Positions 1-4,647 of a stretch of 9,708 nucleotides of DNA are shown piece after piece. Origin of the DNA: Bacillota bacterium (GTDB lineage: Bacteria; Bacillota; Clostridia; Lachnospirales; Lachnospiraceae). A program made the position numbers and the translations under genes. The DNA is taken from the NCBI GenBank assembly GCA_017861355.1, contig JAGFXQ010000113.1:1-9708 (forward strand). Reading direction: 5' to 3'. Below the pieces are notes generated by a model, which searched no databases, was not told where the DNA came from, and worked only from the letters and a program-made list of their open reading frames with translations. Position 1 is the stretch's first letter. Every line of letters begins with the position of its first letter.

Positions 1-1817
1 TTAAGACTCTTTGGCATCGTTCACCCAATATGGATTCTCTGATTGCGATCGGTTCCTCGGCTGCAATACTATATGGGCTTTTTGCAATCTACAGGATTGG
101 CTACGGTCTGGGTCATAGTGATACAGAGATGGTGAAGCACTACTTACATGATTTATATTTTGAATCCGCAGGCACTATATTGACGCTGATTACCTTAGGA
201 AAGTATCTCGAAGCCAGATCCAAGGGTAGAACCTCCGAAGCGATCGCTAAGCTGCTTGATCTTGCACCCAAGACAGCCAGTGTTCTTCGTGATGGAAATG
301 AGATTGAGCTTCCAATCGATGAGGTAGTCCTGGAAGATATCCTGATCGTTCGACCAGGCCAGAGTATTCCGGTCGATGGCGTAATCATGGAAGGAAGCTC
401 TGCGGTCGATCAGGCAGCCTTGACCGGTGAAAGTATCCCGGTAGAAAAGCATGTCGGTGATAAAGTAATCGGAGCAACCATGAATAAATCCGGCTATTTT
501 AAGATGAAAGCAGAAAAGGTTGGAGACGATACTACGCTGGCACAGATTGTTCGACTGGTGGAGGAAGCAGGTTCGTCAAAGGCACCCATCTCTAAATTAG
601 CGGATCGGATCAGCGGTGTATTCGTACCGGTTGTGATTGGGATTGCTATTCTGGCAGCAGTTATATGGCTGCTTCTTGGATATTCGTTTGAGTTTGCGTT
701 ATCGATTGGAATTGCGGTACTCGTTATCTCTTGCCCATGTGCTCTTGGCCTCGCAACTCCGGTTGCGATTATGGTAGGAACAGGAAAGGGAGCGCAGAAC
801 GGTATTCTGTTTAAATCGGCTGAGTCTCTGGAGCTGCTACATCAGATTAAGACAATCGTTTTGGATAAAACAGGTACGATAACCGAAGGAAAACCAAAGG
901 TTACAGACGTCATGACGGCTAAGGGAATCACGGAAGAGGTACTTCTCCAGATTGCAGCTGCAATCGAGAAGCCCTCGGAGCATCCGTTATCGGAGGCAAT
1001 TGTACAAAAGGCAGCAGAGCTTGAACTTTCTTATCCGGAGGTGGATGAGTTTCAGGCTGTCTCAGGACGGGGGATCATTGCTCAGTTGTCCAGCCGAGAG
1101 TATATCGCGGGTAATGCCCAATTTATGAGAGAGAAGCAGGTTGATCTGACCGAATACGAGAGTAAAGCAAAGAACTATGCAATGGAAGGAAAGACACCAT
1201 TATTCTTTGCAGAGGCAACGAAGCTGTTAGGTATCATAGCAGTTGCGGATGTTGTAAAGGCCAGCAGTCCGGAAGCAATCAAGTCTTTTCAAAGGCTGGG
1301 TATCGATGTGGTCATGCTGACCGGTGATAACAAACAGACTGCGACGGCAATACAGAAAGAATTATCCATCGATAAGGTAGTTGCGGAGGTCCTTCCTCAG
1401 GACAAGGAAAGTGAGATACGTAAGCTTCAAGAGGGCGGACATAAGGTTGCCATGATCGGTGACGGAATCAATGATGCTCCGGCTTTGGTCAGAGCTGATG
1501 TTGGTATCGCAATCGGAGCAGGAACGGATATTGCGATTGAATCAGCTGATGTGGTTCTTATGAAAAGCGATCTACAGGATGTGGTAACAGCAATCCAGCT
1601 GAGTAAAGCTACACTTCGTAATATCAAACAGAATCTTTTCTGGGCTTTCTTCTACAATATTATGGGAATTCCACTAGCAGCAGGAGTGTTCTATCTGGCT
1701 CTCGGTTGGAAGCTGAGTCCTATGTTTGGAGCAGCAGCGATGAGCTTAAGTTCGGTGTTTGTAGTGACGAATGCTTTGAGGTTACGTTTCTTTCAGGCAA
1801 AGCATGATATGAATTAA
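1..1817 (+). CDS. copA: Cu(I)-exporting P1B-type ATPase CopA, 5'-truncated by window edge
   Basis: This membrane pump hydrolyses ATP to export Cu(I) from the cytoplasm. The reading frame is open from base 3, and the first visible residues (KTLWHRSPNMDSLIAIG) match the stretch before the third membrane helix of CopA. The Met at 30 is therefore internal, and roughly 130-220 N-terminal residues (first helices and any metal-binding domain) lie outside the window; 604 residues are visible. Seen in order: actuator TGES (423-434), the CPC metal site in a membrane helix (732-740), the phosphorylation motif DKTGT starting with Asp at 864, the nucleotide-binding HP motif (981-986), GDGIND (1458-1475), then the Tyr-Asn pair (1653-1658) and MSLSS (from 1740) in the last two helices. 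CPC plus YN plus MxxSS is the established Cu(I) signature, which argues against Cd/Zn or Ag-only subclasses. The gene precedes copZ and csoR, fitting a copper-efflux locus. Confidence 0.96.
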   Translation, partial: KTLWHRSPNMDSLIAIGSSAAILYGLFAIYRIGYGLGHSDTEMVKHYLHDLYFESAGTILTLITLGKYLEARSKGRTSEAIAKLLDLAPKTASVLRDGNEIELPIDEVVLEDILIVRPGQSIPVDGVIMEGSSAVDQAALTGESIPVEKHVGDKVIGATMNKSGYFKMKAEKVGDDTTLAQIVRLVEEAGSSKAPISKLADRISGVFVPVVIGIAILAAVIWLLLGYSFEFALSIGIAVLVISCPCALGLATPVAIMVGTGKGAQNGILFKSAESLELLHQIKTIVLDKTGTITEGKPKVTDVMTAKGITEEVLLQIAAAIEKPSEHPLSEAIVQKAAELELSYPEVDEFQAVSGRGIIAQLSSREYIAGNAQFMREKQVDLTEYESKAKNYAMEGKTPLFFAEATKLLGIIAVADVVKASSPEAIKSFQRLGIDVVMLTGDNKQTATAIQKELSIDKVVAEVLPQDKESEIRKLQEGGHKVAMIGDGINDAPALVRADVGIAIGAGTDIAIESADVVLMKSDLQDVVTAIQLSKATLRNIKQNLFWAFFYNIMGIPLAAGVFYLALGWKLSPMFGAAAMSLSSVFVVTNALRLRFFQAKHDMN

Positions 1818-1837
1818 ATTAAAACAAGATTTAACAA

Positions 1838-1867
1838 TTGACTTTTGTCGATTGATGAATATATATT
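1838..1867 (+). promoter_or_regulatory. Putative sigma-A promoter for copZ-csoR
   Basis: The -35 TTGACT (1838-1843) and -10 TATATT (1862-1867) are separated by 18 nt, in the copA-copZ gap. Transcription would start near 1874, giving a leader of about 50 nt before copZ. No terminator was seen between copA and copZ, so read-through from copA may also reach copZ. Confidence 0.55.
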
Positions 1868-1872
1868 TTTAT

Positions 1873-1884
1873 AGTATCAATACT
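1873..1884. promoter_or_regulatory. Candidate operator dyad at the copZ promoter
   Basis: AGTAT-CA-ATACT is a perfect 5+2+5 inverted repeat that would overlap the predicted transcription start of copZ-csoR. A second AT-rich dyad (TCAATA 1877-1882 / TATTGA 1890-1895) overlaps it. The position suits a repressor such as the CsoR encoded downstream. However, the sequence lacks the GC-rich flanks of classical CsoR boxes, so the assignment is inference only. Confidence 0.3.
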
Positions 1885-1922
1885 TATATTATTGAGTTGT
1901 ATGATTTGAAAGGAGAATGAAG

Positions 1923-2150
1923 ATGAAGAAAATTATGGAGATTAAAGGTATGACCTGCGAGCATTGCCAGGCAAGAGTCGAAAAGGCTCTGAATTCCATC
2001 GATGGTGTAGAAGCTAAGGTGGAACTGAAGAAGAATAGAGCAGTTGTTGATTTAAAGAAAGAGGTAGATGACCAGACTCTTCGTGATACAGTAACCGAAG
2101 CAGGCTATGTGGTAGAATGTATCACTGAGAAGAAAGGGCTCTTCTCATAG
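1923..2150 (+). CDS. copZ: CopZ-like copper chaperone (heavy-metal-associated domain)
   Basis: This is a small soluble cytoplasmic Cu(I) carrier of 75 residues, a single HMA ferredoxin-like domain. The metal-binding GMTCEHC motif puts Cys12 and Cys15 in the first loop. Tyr62, in the loop facing the metal site, matches the conserved Tyr of bacterial CopZ proteins. An extra Cys66 lies near the C-terminus. The start at 1923 was preferred over the in-frame ATG at 1917 because AAAGGAG (1909-1915) sits 7 nt before 1923 but only 1 nt before 1917. It lies between copA and csoR, with csoR following after 11 nt, so the two are probably co-transcribed. By family knowledge it delivers Cu(I) to CopA and may exchange it with CsoR. 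Another soft-metal chaperone role is possible but less likely beside a Cu(I)-type ATPase. Confidence 0.93.
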   Translation: MKKIMEIKGMTCEHCQARVEKALNSIDGVEAKVELKKNRAVVDLKKEVDDQTLRDTVTEAGYVVECITEKKGLFS

Positions 2151-2161
2151 AGGAGGTAAGT

Positions 2162-2425
2162 ATGAAAGCGGACAGAGAAAAGGTGAGTCGCCTTCTTAAG
2201 ACAGCCCGTGGACAGATCGACGGAATTTTGAATATGATCGAAGAGGACCGGTACTGTATTGATATCTCCAATCAGATTATTGCTACCGAAGCGATCCTTC
2301 ATAAAGTGAACCGGGAAGTATTGCATGGTCATATTGATATGTGTGTTAAGGAAGCGATTGAAAATGGAAATGCCGAGGATAAATTACAGGAGATCCGAAG
2401 TATTGTGGATAAACTGACGAAGTAA
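2162..2425 (+). CDS. csoR: CsoR-family Cu(I)-sensing transcriptional repressor
   Basis: This 87-residue all-helical repressor belongs to the CsoR/RcnR (DUF156) family, whose members bind operator DNA as tetramers and release it on metal binding. The metal ligands are readable: Cys32 (in EEDRYCIDI), His57 and Cys61 have the exact C-x24-H-x3-C spacing of Cu(I) sensors. The second-sphere Tyr31 and Glu77 are also at the positions seen in copper-type CsoR. This favours copper over the formaldehyde, persulfide or nickel branches. The RGQ segment (16-18) belongs to the conserved basic, DNA-contacting first helix. The Shine-Dalgarno AGGAGG starts 2 nt after the copZ stop, so translation is probably coupled to copZ. 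It likely regulates the copZ promoter and the copA promoter outside the window. Being the last gene of a cop block, it would be autoregulated. Confidence 0.93.
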   Translation: MKADREKVSRLLKTARGQIDGILNMIEEDRYCIDISNQIIATEAILHKVNREVLHGHIDMCVKEAIENGNAEDKLQEIRSIVDKLTK

Positions 2426-2476
2426 CCTTTTTTATTTATTTTATCTCAATCGCACCAATGGTCAATTAATTAAACA

Positions 2477-2494
2477 TTGTTGAAATGGAAACAA
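2477..2494. promoter_or_regulatory. Putative MarR operator over the marR -35/spacer
   Basis: TTGTT-N8-AACAA forms an 18-bp dyad covering the -35 and the first part of the spacer. The same element, in the same register to the -35, occurs at 3125-3142 before the MFS gene: 19 of 21 bases match between 2476-2496 and 3124-3144. An 8-bp inverted repeat (CATTGTTG 2475-2482 / CAACAATG 2519-2526) also brackets the promoter, and GTATT-TCT-AATAC (2507-2519) lies over the start. Autorepression is inferred. Confidence 0.55.
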
Positions 2495-2508
2495 AATTCT
2501 GTTATAGT
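2480..2508 (+). promoter_or_regulatory. Promoter of the marR-family gene
   Basis: The -35 TTGAAA (2480-2485) and -10 TATAGT (2503-2508) are 17 nt apart; a start near 2515 gives a short leader. The csoR-marR gap upstream has a T-rich run (from 2428) but no convincing terminator hairpin. The -35 and spacer are nearly identical to those of the MFS promoter at 3128. Confidence 0.75.
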
Positions 2509-2542
2509 ATTTCTAATACAACAATGATTAGGAGGACAGACC

Positions 2543-3016
2543 ATGTATAAAGAAGAACAAGTAATGTCGGGCTTAAGGGAATTACTCAACAAAATGGCCT
2601 GGCTGAATAAGTTTAAGATGGAGGATGCTCTTAAGGAATATAAGTCTTCTGAAGTACATTATATTGAATGCATTGGGAAAAATGTGGATTCTAATGTTAC
2701 AAAGCTGGCAGAGTCTCTATATATGACAAGAGGCGCTATCAGTAAAATGACAAAGAAACTAATGGAAAAGGGTTTGATTGAAAGTTACCAGAAGCCGGAT
2801 AATAAGAAAGAAATTTATTTTCGGCTTACGGAACAAGGACTGAGAATTTATAAAGTTCATGAGGAACTGCACAAAAGTTTTCAAGAGCGTGATAAAGCTG
2901 TATTTGAGCAGATTTCGGATGAACAATTTGACAGTGTTATTAGCTTCGTGGAAAAGTATTGCAGACATTTAGATGAAGAAATTAAGAAAATGGGTATAGA
3001 TAATAAACCGGATTAA
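2543..3016 (+). CDS. MarR-family transcriptional regulator
   Basis: This 157-residue protein has the length and layout of MarR-family winged helix-turn-helix dimers. Helical dimerisation segments lie at about 1-40 and 103-150. The DNA-recognition core at about 50-81 (NVTKLAESLYMTRGAISKMT, then a KKLMEKGLIE helix) is followed by the wing (about 82-95, PDNKKEIYFRLTEQG) with the usual basic tip. The start is supported by AGGAGG (2530-2535) 7 nt upstream. Cys43 and Cys140 are present, but nothing shows that they sense oxidants. The gene has its own promoter and terminator, and the following MFS pump has a near-duplicate promoter, which makes this the probable repressor of itself and the pump. Ligands of the family are typically small aromatic or drug-like molecules; the one here cannot be deduced. 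The gene and the following pump look more AT-rich than the cop and opp blocks. Confidence 0.92.
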   Translation: MYKEEQVMSGLRELLNKMAWLNKFKMEDALKEYKSSEVHYIECIGKNVDSNVTKLAESLYMTRGAISKMTKKLMEKGLIESYQKPDNKKEIYFRLTEQGLRIYKVHEELHKSFQERDKAVFEQISDEQFDSVISFVEKYCRHLDEEIKKMGIDNKPD

Positions 3017-3037
3017 ATTGAACAATAGATTGGTTAC

Positions 3038-3073
3038 AAGCAGCCTTCACTTTTATAAGAAGGCTGCTTTTTT
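3038..3073 (+). terminator. Intrinsic terminator after the marR-family gene
   Basis: A perfect 11-bp stem (AAGCAGCCTTC 3038-3048 with GAAGGCTGCTT 3059-3069) with a 10-nt loop runs into a T tract (3068-3073), 21 nt after the stop codon. It separates the regulator transcript from the pump, which has its own promoter. Confidence 0.93.
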
Positions 3074-3124
3074 GTATAGTAATATACGAAAGTTAGTTTT
3101 GACTAATTCACTGTTTACATATTA

Positions 3125-3142
3125 TTGTTGACAAGGAAACAA
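3125..3142. promoter_or_regulatory. Putative MarR operator 1 of the MFS promoter
   Basis: TTGTT-N8-AACAA, an 18-bp dyad over the -35 and spacer, is the counterpart of the site at 2477-2494 of the regulator's own promoter. Its right half GGAAACAA recurs in the palindrome downstream (3171-3178), pointing to one protein binding all of them. Confidence 0.6.
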
Positions 3143-3156
3143 AAACTTGATATTAT
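3128..3156 (+). promoter_or_regulatory. Promoter of the MFS pump gene
   Basis: The consensus -35 TTGACA (3128-3133) and -10 TATTAT (3151-3156) are 17 nt apart; transcription would start near 3163, inside the palindrome at 3162-3177. It should be strong when not repressed. Confidence 0.85.
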
Positions 3157-3160
3157 AAAA

Positions 3161-3178
3161 ATGTTTCCTAGGAAACAA
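3161..3178. promoter_or_regulatory. Putative MarR operator 2 of the MFS promoter (perfect palindrome)
   Basis: TGTTTCCTAGGAAACA (3162-3177) is a perfect 16-bp palindrome covering the predicted transcription start. With one flanking base each side it has the 18-bp length of the other two sites and shares their GGAAACAA half. It lies between the -10 and the ribosome binding site, so a bound protein would block initiation. A wider 12-bp perfect inverted repeat (3118-3129 / 3174-3185) brackets the whole promoter. Confidence 0.65.
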
Positions 3179-3203
3179 TAATATGATATCAAGGAGAGTT
3201 CAA

Positions 3204-4430
3204 ATGATGAAATTTACACAAAATAATAAGCAAATAAAAGAACAAACCATAGATAGAAGGGCCTTAATATTTGGTCTTATGTCAGTGTTTCTTTGCGGAA
3301 TAGGCTTCAGTATCATCGCACCTGTCGTTCCTTTCTTAGTTCAGCCCTATATAAGCAGTCCGGGAGAACAAGCGATTGTGGTTACATTACTAACCTCCAG
3401 CTACGCAGTCTGTGTGTTTTTTGCTGCGCCTGGTCTTGGAGCTTTAAGTGACAAATATGGGCGTCGCCCGGTTCTCTTAGTGAGCCTTTTGGGCTCAGTG
3501 ATTGGATACTTGATTTTTGGAATAGGAGGAGCTCTTTGGATACTATTTGTCGGACGTATTATTGATGGTATCACAGGCGGGACGGTGAGCACTATCTTCG
3601 CATATTTTGCAGACATTATTCCCAGAGAAGAGAGAACCAAGTACTTTGGATGGGTGAGTGCCGTTGTAGGTGTTGGTGCCGTCCTCGGTCCAACGATTGG
3701 GGGATTACTTGCCAAGTTTGGATATTCTGTACCTATATATTTTGGAGCAGTCATAACTTTATTAAATGCTATTTACGGAATTTTCTTTATGCCTGAGAGC
3801 CTTGATAAGATTAACAGACTTCAGAAGATCACCTTTGTAAGACTTAACCCATTTACACAGCTTGCAAATATACTTTCCATGAAAAGTATAAAAAGACTGC
3901 TCGTCTCAGCCTTCTTACTTTGGATACCAAACGGATCCTTACAAGCAATTTTTTCACAATTCACAATGGATACATTCCTATGGAAGCCTGCACTAATTGG
4001 ATTGATGTTTTCAATCATTGGCATCCAGGATATCATTTCACAAGGTTTGATTATGCCGAAGCTTTTAACCAGATTAAGTGATAAACAAATAGCAATTCTT
4101 GGAATGATTTCGGAGATAATAGGCTATAGCCTTATTGCAGCCTCAGCTATATTCTCATTTTATCCATTTCTTATCGTTGGAATGTTTCTATTTGGATTTG
4201 GTGACTCGATTTTTGGGCCTTCCTTCAATGGGATGTTATCAAAGTCGGTTGATACTGGTGAACAAGGGAGGATTCAAGGAGGCAGTCAATCAATTCAGGC
4301 TTTAGCGAAAATGATTGGACCCATCATTGGTGGACAAATTTATGTATCATTAGGTCATGCAGCACCTGCCATCATGGGTATGATCCTGATAGTAGGGGCA
4401 ATTCCGGTTCTGCATAGGTGGATGCATTAG
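3204..4430 (+). CDS. MFS drug:H+ antiporter-like efflux pump (DHA1, TetA-like)
   Basis: This is an integral membrane transporter of 408 residues with about 12 hydrophobic segments, probably exporting a small molecule in exchange for protons. Motif A is clear in the loop after helix 2 (GLGALSDKYGRRP, about 77-89). Motif B-like Arg118 and Asp121 (GRIIDGITGG) are present. Motif C (GVGAVLGPTIGG, 156-167) in helix 5 marks antiporters rather than uniporters or symporters. A weaker GPIIGG repeat lies at 372-377. The start at 3204 was chosen because AAGGAG (3191-3196) is 7 nt upstream; the earlier in-frame ATG at 3183 lies in operator DNA without a ribosome binding site. Sequence pattern suggests the TCR/Tet or multidrug branch, but the substrate cannot be named, and tetracycline resistance should not be assumed. 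Control by the upstream MarR protein is strongly suggested by shared operators. Confidence 0.92.
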   Translation: MMKFTQNNKQIKEQTIDRRALIFGLMSVFLCGIGFSIIAPVVPFLVQPYISSPGEQAIVVTLLTSSYAVCVFFAAPGLGALSDKYGRRPVLLVSLLGSVIGYLIFGIGGALWILFVGRIIDGITGGTVSTIFAYFADIIPREERTKYFGWVSAVVGVGAVLGPTIGGLLAKFGYSVPIYFGAVITLLNAIYGIFFMPESLDKINRLQKITFVRLNPFTQLANILSMKSIKRLLVSAFLLWIPNGSLQAIFSQFTMDTFLWKPALIGLMFSIIGIQDIISQGLIMPKLLTRLSDKQIAILGMISEIIGYSLIAASAIFSFYPFLIVGMFLFGFGDSIFGPSFNGMLSKSVDTGEQGRIQGGSQSIQALAKMIGPIIGGQIYVSLGHAAPAIMGMILIVGAIPVLHRWMH

Positions 4431-4438
4431 TGGTTTGC

Positions 4439-4466
4439 AGCTTCCCAGGGATACTGGTTTAAAGCT
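4439..4466 (+). other. Weak hairpin after the MFS gene
   Basis: AGCTT (4439-4443) pairs with AAGCT (4462-4466), enclosing CCAG (4445-4448) / CTGG (4454-4457). Only two or three Ts follow. It may be a poor terminator or an mRNA end stabiliser; no better terminator follows the MFS stop before the oppA promoter. Confidence 0.3.
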
Positions 4467-4503
4467 TTATCGAATTAACGCTACATTGCTCTACAAATTT
4501 ATA

Positions 4504-4532
4504 TTGACAAACTGTATCGTAGTGGATATAAT
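4504..4532 (+). promoter_or_regulatory. Perfect-consensus sigma-A promoter of the opp operon
   Basis: TTGACA (4504-4509), a 17-nt spacer and TATAAT (4527-4532) match the consensus exactly. A start near 4539 gives a leader of about 110 nt before oppA, containing the terminator-like hairpin at 4561-4604. Confidence 0.93.
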
Positions 4533-4558
4533 AACTTCCATAATCTTGGCAAAAGACA

Positions 4559-4630
4559 ATGTGGTCAGAAAATTTTGAAGGAATTTTACGTGATCGCTTT
4601 TTTTATACAAAAAATTGTCTTGCGCTTTGA
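4559..4630 (+). CDS. Possible 23-codon leader ORF upstream of oppA
   Basis: An ATG at 4559 opens a frame (MWSENFEGILRDRFFYTKNC, then LAL) that ends with TGA at 4628-4630, 1 nt before the oppA ribosome binding site region. It covers the entire terminator-like hairpin, so a ribosome on it would melt that structure. No good Shine-Dalgarno precedes it (only GGCAAAAGACA), and it is short enough to be chance. Confidence 0.2.
   Translation: MWSENFEGILRDRFFYTKNCLAL
4561..4604 (+). terminator. Terminator-like hairpin inside the oppA leader (possible attenuator)
   Basis: The lower stem 4561-4567 pairs with 4591-4597 (7 bp, two G-U). After a small internal loop (G4568 opposite 4588-4590), AAAATT (4569-4574) pairs with AATTTT (4582-4587), closing a 7-nt loop. 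Seven Ts follow at 4598-4604. It lies downstream of the oppA promoter and upstream of oppA, so it would stop a transcript of about 65 nt unless relieved. AAGACAAT (4553-4560) and ATTGTCTT (4614-4621) can pair around it. No T-box, leader-peptide codon run or known riboswitch core was recognised. It could alternatively terminate MFS read-through. Confidence 0.5.
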
Positions 4631-4647
4631 GAAAAGGAGAAGAATAT

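Noticed and set aside
30..32. ATG at 30 as the true start of the copper ATPase
   Set aside because: The frame stays open to base 3 with family-matching residues before this Met (WHRSPN), and the preceding helices and N-terminal domain would be missing; it is the conserved internal Met of PNMDSLIAIG.
1917..1919. Earlier ATG for copZ
   Set aside because: Only 1 nt separates it from the Shine-Dalgarno; the ATG at 1923 has normal spacing.
2408..2445. Terminator after csoR
   Set aside because: A T-rich run follows the stop codon, but the only pairing found is a 6-bp AT-rich stem (GATAAA/TTTATC) around the T run, which is not a terminator arrangement.
3074..3106. Small dyads GTATA-GTAA-TATAC (3074-3087) and TTAGT-TTTG-ACTAA (3093-3106)
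   Set aside because: Both are short and AT-rich, lie between the marR terminator and the pump promoter, and do not resemble the 18-bp sites; chance is likely.
3183..3185. Earlier ATG for the MFS pump
   Set aside because: It lies in the inverted-repeat operator DNA with no ribosome binding site; AAGGAG at 3191-3196 serves the ATG at 3204.
3401..3754. 117-codon antisense open frame within the MFS gene
   Set aside because: It mirrors the codon pattern of the sense gene, is rich in Pro/Thr from reverse-complemented membrane codons, and has no promoter or ribosome binding site that stands out.
4615..4647. TTG-initiated N-terminal extension of OppA
   Set aside because: It would put MSCALRKGEEY in front of a standard lipoprotein signal peptide; the ATG at 4648 has the correctly spaced AAAGGAG.
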